DNA from: JBOFCS01 sp051646185
Lineage (GTDB): Bacteria; Actinomycetota; Actinomycetes; Mycobacteriales; Mycobacteriaceae
NCBI GenBank assembly: GCA_051646185.1
Contig: JBOFCS010000231.1
Span: 1-22,721, forward strand
DNA length: 22,721 nt
Reading direction: 5' to 3'
How positions within the stretch are numbered: position 1 is the stretch's first letter; each line of letters starts with the position of its first letter. Shown here one piece after another: positions 15,758-21,956 of the stretch. Position numbers and translations under genes: made by a program. The notes under the pieces are model-generated. The model was not told where the DNA came from. It saw only the letters and a list, made by a program, of their open reading frames with translations, and did not search any database.

Positions 15758-16464
15758 TGTCCGATGATGATTCGGCAGTAAAGATCCGAATACGCCGACG
15801 TGCTGTTCGTCCATCTGGACCGGTTTTGGGTGCAAGTCTGAAATTAGATGAAATAATTGACAGCACAGTGAGTTACGTGGCTCCTACTGCTGGGATAACC
15901 AGGAATGAAGAGCGTGATGGGGCCGGCTTAATGGGAGGGCAAAGTTCACAAAATCTGTTATCATCCGGTAGGTCGAGCGGTCGTTTTCGTAAAATTATCG
16001 GCCTTGCGATACCAGTTTTTCTTATTTGTGGGCTACTGGTCAGTGCAGTTTGGCTCTATCTGATTAAGCAGGATAACCAGGCCTTGGAGGCTAAGCGTCA
16101 GAACTATATTGATTTGGCACGGCAAACAGCGATGAATATTACTTCGATCAGTGCTGATACCGTTCAACAAGATATGGACCGACTTATTGCACTCTCGAGT
16201 GGGGAACTAAAGGATGACCTCACCGGTCGGCAACAGAATTTTGTTACTTTAGTGCAAACAGCACAAATCAGTTTTGACGGGGAAATTTTGGAAGCTGCGC
16301 TTGAAAGCATAGAGGGCAATGATGGAAAAGTTTTGGTGGTAGCTCAATCTCGCATCAAAGATCCTACTAGTACTGAGCAGCCAAATCGAGCTGCCAGAGT
16401 GCGAATTACTATCCATGATGACAATGGGGTTCTTACCGCTTCGAAAGTTGAGTGGGGAGTATGA
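15724..16464 (+). CDS. mam4A: Mce-associated membrane protein, first (Rv3493c-like)
   Basis: The 246-residue protein has a long charged, probably disordered N-terminus (1-88, with KIRIRRRAVRPSG), one membrane segment at about 91-113, and an extracytoplasmic domain of the Mce-associated (VirB8/NTF2-like) kind, ending TASKVEWGV. TTG at 15724 is chosen because a full Shine-Dalgarno AAAGGAGG (15707-15714) lies nine bases upstream; it starts inside the mce4F coding region. Such proteins stabilise Mce complexes in mycobacteria. Position and length agree with Rv3493c, directly after mce4F. It overlaps the next gene by four bases. Confidence 0.88.
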   Translation: MAGVSHPSSELVSDDDSAVKIRIRRRAVRPSGPVLGASLKLDEIIDSTVSYVAPTAGITRNEERDGAGLMGGQSSQNLLSSGRSSGRFRKIIGLAIPVFLICGLLVSAVWLYLIKQDNQALEAKRQNYIDLARQTAMNITSISADTVQQDMDRLIALSSGELKDDLTGRQQNFVTLVQTAQISFDGEILEAALESIEGNDGKVLVVAQSRIKDPTSTEQPNRAARVRITIHDDNGVLTASKVEWGV

Positions 16465-16991
16465 AAATTAGCACGCCATCGTATTGGTCGGGAACTAAGG
16501 ACTCTAGCGCAAAAGTAAAATGGTTCCTTGCTGTTTTTACTGCAATCACTATTATTGGATTGGCTACGCTCACAGTAGTTTTAGCTTTGGATAAGAAAAA
16601 TTTCGATAGAGAAAATGCTGATAGAGAAATTCTTCCGCGACTTGCTAGTGAACAAGTTACTGCCATGTACGGGTATAACTACTCGACGGTGAAGGAAACC
16701 TTACCTGCAGCGGCCAATGGTCTTAGTAGTAAATTTCGAGATGACTATTTAAAGCTTGTTGAACAAACAGTTATTCCGGCGGCAATTGAGAAACAAATTA
16801 CAGTTGAAACCAATGTTACTGGTTCTGCGGTGATCTCAGTAGAGCAAGCCAAGGCTTCTGTTCTTGTATTAATGAATCAAATTGTTACCTCATCGGTGAA
16901 TCCTGAGGCCACTGTTTCGGCAAGCCGAAGCAGGGTTATCTTCATTAAGTCTGATAGTCGCTGGTTAGTAGATAGCGTAGAGAGATTTTAA
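16461..16991 (+). CDS. mam4B: Mce-associated membrane protein, second (Rv3492c-like)
   Basis: From the ATG at 16461 the protein has 176 residues: a 20-residue cytoplasmic start, a membrane segment at about 21-43, and an external alpha/beta domain ending SRWLVDSVERF, typical of Mce-associated proteins. The ATG overlaps the preceding stop as ATGA. An in-frame GTG at 16452 would add three residues. It is the last gene of the mce4 operon, and otsA converges on it 34 bases downstream. M. tuberculosis has Rv3491 at this point, and no counterpart is present here. Confidence 0.86.
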   Translation: MKISTPSYWSGTKDSSAKVKWFLAVFTAITIIGLATLTVVLALDKKNFDRENADREILPRLASEQVTAMYGYNYSTVKETLPAAANGLSSKFRDDYLKLVEQTVIPAAIEKQITVETNVTGSAVISVEQAKASVLVLMNQIVTSSVNPEATVSASRSRVIFIKSDSRWLVDSVERF

Positions 16992-17025
16992 AGATCACTG
17001 GGTACACCGAACTGCCAAAAATCTT

Positions 17026-18492
17026 TTAGTCCTTATGGGTATCGGCAAGTGCCTGAAGGAAGGATCGCGCCCACCTATCAACATCATGGGCAAGAACTTG
17101 CCGACGCAATGCCCGCATCCTACGTCTACCATCTTCACGTGATTGGGTTAGAGCAGCTATCATCGCATCTTTGACGCCGTCAAGGTCATGTGGATTGGCC
17201 AGATATGCTTGACGTAATTCAGCAGCGGCACCAGTAAATTCGCTTAATAGTAAGGAGCCACCTAGGTCATTTCGGCAGGCTACATACTCCTTTGCCACCA
17301 AGTTCATCCCATCGCGTAATGGGGTAACAAGCATGACATCGGAGGCTACAAAAAAGGCAATAAGTTCCTCACGATTGACCGGTCGGTGTAGGTATTGAAC
17401 AACTGGCTGTCCAACCTTTCCGAAGTCTCCATTTATTCGTCCTACTTGTTGTTCAATATCACCTCGCATCTTGATGTAACTTTCGACTCGTTCACGGCTC
17501 GGAGTGGCGAGTTGAACCATGACGGTGCTCGCGGGATCTACTCGACCTTCTTCGAGAAGTTCTCGGAAAGCATTAAGACGGACATCAATACCTTTGGTGT
17601 AGTCAAGACGATCTACCCCTAGCATGATTTTCTGAGGGTTACCAATTTCTTGCCGAATTTGCTTAGCGCGATCCCGGATTCGTTTACTCCTAGAAAGCTC
17701 ATCCAGTTGTCCAGAGTCAATGGAAATAGGGAAGGCGCCAACCCGAACATTGCGGAATCCGACGCTAATTTCTCCAAACCTAGATCTAACGCCAATAGAA
17801 TTACGCGATGTGGTGTGTCCGCCAAGGCGCTTAGCGAGATATTGAAAATTTTGAGCACCGCCAGGAAGATGGAACCCGATCAGGTCAGCTCCCAAGAGTC
17901 CCTCAACAATTTCTGTGCGCCAGGGCATTTGCATAAAAAGTTCTACCGGTGGAAAAGGGATATGTAGGAAAAACCCGATCTTCAAATCGGGTCGAAGCAT
18001 TCTTAGCATTTTCGGAACTAGCTGAAGTTGATAGTCCTGTATCCATACCGTGGCGCCAGGTGCGGCAGCTCGAGAGGCTGATTCGGCAAATCGTCGATTA
18101 ACATCAACGTATGCATTCCACCATACTCGATGGTATTCCGGCTTCACAATAACGTCGTGGTATAGCGGCCAAAGGGTGGCGTTAGAGAAACCCTCATAGT
18201 AGTCGGCAATATCATTTTCGCTTAGATTGACTGGGTAAAGATCAAGTCCGTCTTCGGTGATGGGATTCTCGTCAGTATCAGCCACTCCGGGCCACCCCAC
18301 CCAGGCTCCTCTTTGCGAGCGAAGAATGGGTTCAAGCGCGGTAACCAGTCCGCCGGGGCTCCGTTTCCAGCGGCAGCCTCCATCAGGGAGGCGCTCAAGG
18401 TCAACGGGTAAGCGGTTGGCGACAACAACAAATTTTGCGGTGCCGAGGCTTCCGCTGTCAGACTGATCTACGCTTGGTGCTCCGTGTGACAC
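17026..18492 (-). CDS. otsA: Trehalose-6-phosphate synthase OtsA
   Basis: The 488-residue GT20 glycosyltransferase makes trehalose 6-phosphate from glucose 6-phosphate and a nucleotide-glucose donor. It has NRLPV (26-30), SPGGL (45-49), IQDYQL (151-156), LHIPFPP (176-182), GFH (206-208), GVDRLDYTKG (292-301) and the donor-site DGMNLVAKEY (394-403). The start is GTG at 18492; its likely ribosome site GAGGTAA lies within a small inverted repeat (18494-18506). In M. tuberculosis otsA (Rv3490) also converges on the mce4 locus. No otsB lies nearby. Trehalose is a precursor of the cell-wall glycolipids of mycolate bacteria and a stress protectant. A 62-aa ORF lies 21 bases upstream on the same strand and is probably co-transcribed. 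Confidence 0.97.
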   Translation of the reverse strand: MSHGAPSVDQSDSGSLGTAKFVVVANRLPVDLERLPDGGCRWKRSPGGLVTALEPILRSQRGAWVGWPGVADTDENPITEDGLDLYPVNLSENDIADYYEGFSNATLWPLYHDVIVKPEYHRVWWNAYVDVNRRFAESASRAAAPGATVWIQDYQLQLVPKMLRMLRPDLKIGFFLHIPFPPVELFMQMPWRTEIVEGLLGADLIGFHLPGGAQNFQYLAKRLGGHTTSRNSIGVRSRFGEISVGFRNVRVGAFPISIDSGQLDELSRSKRIRDRAKQIRQEIGNPQKIMLGVDRLDYTKGIDVRLNAFRELLEEGRVDPASTVMVQLATPSRERVESYIKMRGDIEQQVGRINGDFGKVGQPVVQYLHRPVNREELIAFFVASDVMLVTPLRDGMNLVAKEYVACRNDLGGSLLLSEFTGAAAELRQAYLANPHDLDGVKDAMIAALTQSREDGRRRMRALRRQVLAHDVDRWARSFLQALADTHKD

Positions 18493-18493
18493 T

Positions 18494-18506
18494 GAGGTGT
18501 TACCTC
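18494..18506 (-). promoter_or_regulatory. Inverted repeat covering the otsA ribosome site
   Basis: On the minus strand GAGGT-AAC-ACCTC forms a 5-bp stem with a three-base loop that contains the presumed otsA Shine-Dalgarno sequence, one base from the GTG. The stem could limit initiation unless ribosomes arrive from the upstream small gene. The structure is short and may be coincidental. Confidence 0.3.
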
Positions 18507-18513
18507 GGTTTCT

Positions 18514-18702
18514 TTATTGGTCGATCTTTGCTGTGGGGCCGATGCCGAGCATAGACAGTAGGGTGCGGCATTCGTCAGCGTCGTCAGCGTAAGCAGCCAC
18601 CACGCGTTGAGCCTTTCGTGCTGTTTCGTCGGCTAGGGGCTCAATTTCCTCATCAAGATCGTCGTCGATGATTGTGTCTTCTTCGCTGGCGTTTGTCACC
18701 AT
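18514..18702 (-). CDS. Small acidic protein upstream of otsA, 62 aa
   Basis: ATG at 18702 with GAGAGGAC six bases upstream opens a 62-codon frame. The N-terminal half is very acidic (EEDTIIDDDLDEEIEPLADE); the second half, with ARKAQRVVAAYADDADECRTLLSMLGIGP, looks like an amphipathic helix. There are no membrane segments or signal. It ends 21 bases before the otsA start on the same strand. M. tuberculosis also has a very small gene (Rv3489) just upstream of otsA; I suspect orthology but cannot confirm it. The function is unknown. Confidence 0.75.
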   Translation of the reverse strand: MVTNASEEDTIIDDDLDEEIEPLADETARKAQRVVAAYADDADECRTLLSMLGIGPTAKIDQ

Positions 18703-18819
18703 TGCGGTCCTCTCAAAATGCAGTGCGCAGGGTAGTTGCGCATCAACTCTAGGAGAACTGCTAGTTCAGATGCTAATCAGCCTGGTCACACCGTTGTTTT
18801 GCGAGTGCTGATGCACCGT

Positions 18820-19185
18820 TCAGTATTGTGCAACCCGGTCAGCATCTTCCAGTCCGGTTGCCGCCAACGCAGTGTCAACATTGGGGTGCATAAAAATCGA
18901 AGTGACTTTGTCATGGACTACCCGGAAAGCTGCTGCTCCTATTTCTGGTTGCCCAGGCACTGTCTCCTCAGTAACAACAACACCATCGTGGTAGTAAACC
19001 GCTCCTGGAGTCATCGTTATTTCCGAAGGGGTTGCCCAGTGCTGGAGGGCTGCTTGTCCTTGCGAAGCAGAGTTCTGTCCACCAATTTCAATATCGTCAC
19101 TTGAAAGCGCTAGTAAAGTATCAATTTCACCAGTATTAAGAGCGTCATGCCAGGCTAGGACGGTAAGGATCTCTGAAGTGCTCAT
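18820..19185 (-). CDS. NTF2/SnoaL-like protein, 121 aa
   Basis: From the ATG at 19185 the product is 121 residues: an N-terminal helix (MSTSEILTVLAWHDALNTGE), then DTLLALSSDDIEIGG, and beta strands with VVTEETVPGQPEIGAAAFRV. This is the typical layout of the cone-shaped NTF2/SnoaL fold, used both by small enzymes and by non-catalytic ligand-binding proteins. No specific reaction can be assigned. The frame is open back to 19467, but that extension runs through the tRNA gene and encodes no plausible protein, which fixes the start near 19185; the ribosome site (GTGGAACC) is modest. It lies 78 bases downstream of tRNA-Thr on the same strand. Confidence 0.75.
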   Translation of the reverse strand: MSTSEILTVLAWHDALNTGEIDTLLALSSDDIEIGGQNSASQGQAALQHWATPSEITMTPGAVYYHDGVVVTEETVPGQPEIGAAAFRVVHDKVTSIFMHPNVDTALAATGLEDADRVAQY

Positions 19186-19262
19186 GGTTCCACGGTAGTC
19201 CTTAAATATGGCTTGCGATACATAACTGGCGGGTGACAAGCCAAAAACTACCTTGGAACGAT

Positions 19263-19337
19263 TGGAGCCCCCTAACGGGATTGAACCGTTGACCGCTCGC
19301 TTACAAGGCGAGTGCTCTACCGCTGAGCTAAGGAGGC
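19263..19337 (-). tRNA. tRNA-Thr (anticodon UGU)
   Basis: The minus strand folds as a complete cloverleaf: acceptor GCCTCCT paired with AGGGGGC (one G-U), D stem GCTC/GAGC, anticodon stem CTCGC/GCGAG with loop CTTGTAA (anticodon TGT), T stem AACGG/CCGTT with loop TTCAATC, then TCCA, so the 3' CCA is encoded. The anticodon reads ACA and other ACN threonine codons. Confidence 0.95.
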
Positions 19338-19468
19338 ATGTTTCGGGTATAAGTATATGCCAAGCCTTCAGGCTACGGAAAATCCAATGGATTGAGCTTG
19401 TTTTGTTGATCAAAAAGACGATAAAAAGTTGTGAAAAAGAGTAGCCTTCAGTCGCAGTTTCAGGCATG

Positions 19469-19482
19469 ATAATTTCAATTAT
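19469..19482. repeat. Short AT-rich inverted repeat upstream of the dienelactone hydrolase gene
   Basis: The sequence ataatttcaattat has perfect 6-base arms around TC and lies 30 bases before the start at 19513. It could be an operator or a promoter element. In AT-rich DNA such a repeat may also arise by chance. The rest of the 175-base gap between the tRNA and this gene shows nothing recognisable. Confidence 0.3.
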
Positions 19483-19512
19483 ATACCGTGCGGTCTATCC
19501 GAGTGGAGCAAA

Positions 19513-20238
19513 ATGAAGACTACGACTGATGTTGCGATCGACACCGCTGAAGGCCCTTTTGAAGCGAGCCTGTTTTTCCCCAGTGGGGAGAAAGGGGTGC
19601 AGGAGTCGCTACCAGGGGTGGTCGTGCTGCATGATATCACTGGCTACGGGGCTGATATCAAAAAGATTTCACAACGAGTAGCCGATGCTGGTTATATGGT
19701 CATCACCCCTAATCTTTATTCGCGAGGTGGCCCAGCTCGTTGTATTACCAGAGTCTTTCGCGAGCTAATTCAGCAACGGGGTCGTGCTATCGACGATATT
19801 TTGGCTGCAAAAGATTTTCTTAAATCCCAACAAGATTGCACTGGTTCGGTTGGGGTTATCGGATTCTGCATGGGAGGTGGATTTGCTTTAGTTATGTCGC
19901 CCAAAGGTTTTGATGCATCTGCTCCTTTCTATGGTGCGCCACTGCCGCTTCATATCAATCAAGCTTTAGATAACGCCTGTCCAATTGTTGCGAGTTTAGG
20001 TAAACGTGATCCTTTATTAATTGGCGCTGAGAAAAAATTGCGGCAGGCTCTGGAAGGAAAAGGTGTTACCAACGACATTAAAGCCTATTCTGGTGTGGGA
20101 CATTCCTTTGCCAATGAACTTCCGCTTCAATCGATTGTAAGGATAATTGGATTTGGCTTTAATCAAGAAGCAACTGACGATGCTTTTAAGCGGGTATTTT
20201 CTTTTTTTAAAACACATTTGAATAATTTAGAGCTGTAG
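19513..20238 (+). CDS. Dienelactone hydrolase family protein
   Basis: The 241-residue alpha/beta hydrolase has the dienelactone-hydrolase triad: nucleophile C119 in GFCMGG, D166 in GKRDPL and H197 in GVGHSF. An N-terminal VVLHDITGYGADIKKISQRV segment is typical of the family. Members hydrolyse dienelactones or other small esters and lactones in the cytoplasm; the true substrate is not evident. ATG at 19513 has GTGGAG upstream. It is a single gene, convergent with the repeat-protein gene ending at 20258. No link to steroid degradation is visible beyond distance. Confidence 0.88.
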   Translation: MKTTTDVAIDTAEGPFEASLFFPSGEKGVQESLPGVVVLHDITGYGADIKKISQRVADAGYMVITPNLYSRGGPARCITRVFRELIQQRGRAIDDILAAKDFLKSQQDCTGSVGVIGFCMGGGFALVMSPKGFDASAPFYGAPLPLHINQALDNACPIVASLGKRDPLLIGAEKKLRQALEGKGVTNDIKAYSGVGHSFANELPLQSIVRIIGFGFNQEATDDAFKRVFSFFKTHLNNLEL

Positions 20239-20254
20239 CGCAAATGCAATAAAC

Positions 20255-20277
20255 GGGTTAAGACTTGCCTTTAACCC
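20255..20277 (-). terminator. Hairpin at the end of the repeat-protein gene, possible terminator
   Basis: GGGTTAA and TTAACCC form a perfect 7-bp stem around a nine-base loop, overlapping the stop codon of the minus-strand gene. On that strand it is followed by GTTTATTG, only moderately U-rich, so termination would be weak. On the plus strand no U-run follows, so it is unlikely to serve the convergent hydrolase gene. Confidence 0.4.
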
Positions 20278-21109
20278 ATCGACTTGGCAACCGGTTTGCA
20301 AGATCACCGAGCGGGCCTACCGAAGAGCTTAAAACTTCAATTGTCTCTTGAAGAATGCTGATGCTGCGACTCATTTGTTCAAGACTTGGCCCCAATGAGG
20401 TGAGAATTTCAGATAATTGGCCAAGTTGAGTGAGCGGTCCGTTGTCGGCGAGTAGACTCTCAATGGCGCCTTCGGTTTCGAGAAGCTGCTCAAGAATGCC
20501 ACCTTCGCGAAGCGCACGATCAATAAGTCCGCCATCTTGAGTTAGCCGCTCAAGAGCCCCGCCTTTTTCTGCGAGCTTTGCCAGCAAACCACGATCGGCT
20601 GTTATCCGATCCAGAATGCCGTCCGTTGCTAGCAGGCGTTCCAATGGGCCATCTTGAGCCAGGACCCGATCCAAAGGTCCGTTGGGGGCCAGCACGCGAT
20701 CTAAGGGACCGTCTGCTTCAAAAATACGTTCAAGAGTGCCTCCGGGGGCGGCCAGTTTTTCGACTACGCCACCAGATCCCAGCAGCCGATCGAGGGAGCC
20801 ACCTTCGCGTAAAGCCTGCCCTAATGAGCGGTCTTCTCCAGCGATTGTTCCCAGTTGCGCTAGTGCCGCAAGCGGTCCTCGCGGACTGGCAAGCCTGAGT
20901 AGGGCATCAAGAAGGGTAAGAGGATTGATTCTGCTTCGCAGATGCACATCGCGGTGGTCAATGACAGGACGCTCTAGCTTACGTTGGGAGCTAGAGCCAT
21001 AGAGGGTGTTGCGGGTGGCAATTAAAACAGATTCGGCACCTTCCAAGACTACTTGTGCAGCAATCAGCCCAGTTCGAGCTGGTAGCAGTGCCAGCGATAT
21101 TAAATCCAC
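20258..21109 (-). CDS. Decapeptide-repeat protein of unknown function
   Basis: The 283-residue product starts at a GTG (21109) with a hydrophobic stretch (about 3-32) that could lie on or in the membrane, followed by a basic linker. From residue 94 to about 233 it consists of 14 uninterrupted ten-residue units of the form G-[P/I/T]-L-[D/E]-R-[L/V]-L-A-x-[D/G/N], for example GPLDRVLAPN, GPLDRVLAQD and GPLERLLATD. The C-terminal 50 residues look like a coiled helix (QMSRSISILQETIEVLSSSV) and end in a basic tail. I do not recognise the family. By eye its base composition is richer in GC than the mce genes. It is divergent from phoP with a 112-base shared control region; M. tuberculosis also has an uncharacterised gene (Rv0756c) beside phoP, but I cannot say they are related. 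Confidence 0.85.
   Translation of the reverse strand: MDLISLALLPARTGLIAAQVVLEGAESVLIATRNTLYGSSSQRKLERPVIDHRDVHLRSRINPLTLLDALLRLASPRGPLAALAQLGTIAGEDRSLGQALREGGSLDRLLGSGGVVEKLAAPGGTLERIFEADGPLDRVLAPNGPLDRVLAQDGPLERLLATDGILDRITADRGLLAKLAEKGGALERLTQDGGLIDRALREGGILEQLLETEGAIESLLADNGPLTQLGQLSEILTSLGPSLEQMSRSISILQETIEVLSSSVGPLGDLANRLPSRWVKGKS
20411..20830 (-). repeat. Tandem 30-bp units coding the decapeptide repeats
   Basis: Fourteen consecutive 30-base units lie in perfect register without insertions or deletions. The units at protein positions 134, 144 and 154 are the most alike; outer units have diverged. The pattern fits growth by unequal crossing-over or slippage followed by divergence under selection for the protein motif. 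Confidence 0.8.
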
Positions 21110-21130
21110 TGGTTCACTCTAGCTGCAGGA

Positions 21131-21145
21131 CTAGCCTTGGGCTAG
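21131..21145. repeat. Inverted repeat in the phoP/repeat-protein control region
   Basis: CTAGCC and GGCTAG form perfect 6-base arms around TTG, 22 bases upstream of the repeat-protein start and 77 bases before phoP. It could be an operator for the minus-strand gene or a chance palindrome. Confidence 0.3.
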
Positions 21146-21181
21146 CTAGTTCAGCAAATAGAAGAGGTGAGAGTTAAGCAC

Positions 21182-21199
21182 TCACAGGATACTCACAGC
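21182..21199 (+). promoter_or_regulatory. PhoP box (direct repeat) upstream of phoP
   Basis: TCACAGG and TCACAGC are two 7-base direct repeats separated by four bases. This is the arrangement described for M. tuberculosis PhoP binding sites (TCACAGC-N4-TCACAGC). It ends 22 bases before the phoP start, so bound PhoP would lie over or just after the promoter, which suggests autoregulation, probably repression at high PhoP-phosphate. It could also affect the divergent repeat-protein gene. Confidence 0.75.
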
Positions 21200-21221
21200 A
21201 GTCAGGTGGGAAAGGAGAAGA

Positions 21222-21956
21222 TTGATAGGCGAAACTAGAATCATGCACGATGCTCAGTTCCAGGGATATAAAACGCGTGTTCTTGTGGTCGACGATGAGC
21301 CAAACATTGTTGAGTTGCTTTCGGTAAGCCTGAAATTTCAAGGCTTCGATGTAAAAACAGCTGCTAATGGCCCCGAAGCATTGGATCAAGCGCGAACTTT
21401 TCGTCCCGATGCGTTGATCCTTGATGTGATGATGCCAGGTATGGACGGGTTTGGGTTGTTACGAAGATTACGTGCCGATGGCATGAACGCTCCAGCGCTA
21501 TTTCTTACCGCCCGAGACTCGGTAGAAGACAAAATTACTGGACTTACCCTTGGTGGTGACGACTACGTTACTAAGCCATTTAGCCTGGAAGAAGTGGTTG
21601 CCCGATTACGAGTTATCTTGCGCAGAACAGTTAGCTCTGTGGCCGAAAAACAATCGGCTCGAGTATGTTTTGCTGATATTGAACTTGACGACGACACCCA
21701 TGAAGTATGGAAATCTGGTGAGCCTGTTTCGCTTTCACCCACTGAATTTATTTTGTTACGTTACTTTTTGGTTAATGCAGGAACAGTATTAAGCAAACCA
21801 AGAATACTTGATCATGTATGGAATTATGATTTTGGTGGTGATGTCAATGTGGTTGAATCTTATGTTTCATACTTGCGTAAAAAAGTTGATACCGGGGAAA
21901 AACGTTTGATACATACCCTCCGCGGGGTTGGCTACGTCCTACGTGAGCCCCGGTAA
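21222..21956 (+). CDS. phoP: Response regulator PhoP
   Basis: The 244-residue OmpR/PhoB-family regulator has a receiver domain with acidic pocket D24-D25, phosphoacceptor D68 (LILDVMMPG), T96 and K118 (TKPF), and a C-terminal winged-helix DNA-binding domain (VSLSPTEFILLRYFLVNAG, GGDVNVVESYVSYLRKK). It is strongly similar to M. tuberculosis PhoP as I recall it; NIVELLSVSLKFQGF, LTLGGDDYVTKPFSLEEVVARLRVILRR and HTLRGVGYVLREPR are shared. TTG at 21222 is chosen over the ATG at 21243 because AAAGGAG (21211-21217) precedes it and the resulting length is close to the 247 residues of the homologue. PhoP in mycobacteria controls lipid synthesis and acid and envelope responses. Its stop overlaps the phoR start by one base. 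Confidence 0.96.
   Translation: MIGETRIMHDAQFQGYKTRVLVVDDEPNIVELLSVSLKFQGFDVKTAANGPEALDQARTFRPDALILDVMMPGMDGFGLLRRLRADGMNAPALFLTARDSVEDKITGLTLGGDDYVTKPFSLEEVVARLRVILRRTVSSVAEKQSARVCFADIELDDDTHEVWKSGEPVSLSPTEFILLRYFLVNAGTVLSKPRILDHVWNYDFGGDVNVVESYVSYLRKKVDTGEKRLIHTLRGVGYVLREPR

Noticed and set aside
16990..17026. Bidirectional terminator between mam4B and otsA
   Set aside because: AAAGAT...ATCTTT has only a 6-bp AT-rich stem with a 25-base loop, too weak to support.
18736..19104. 122-codon plus-strand open frame
   Set aside because: It overlaps the NTF2-like gene on the other strand, has no recognisable domain and has a cysteine/arginine-rich shadow composition.
19186..19467. 94-codon N-terminal extension of the NTF2-like protein
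   Set aside because: It runs straight through the tRNA-Thr gene, and the residues are not protein-like. The ATG at 19185 starts the recognisable domain.
20411..20830. CRISPR-like array
   Set aside because: The 30-base units are directly adjacent without spacers and encode a regular peptide repeat. No cas genes are present.
20578..21002. Two plus-strand frames of 106 codons inside the repeat-protein gene
   Set aside because: They are by-products of the 30-bp repeats read on the other strand; the minus frame has the regular motif and the full-length reading.
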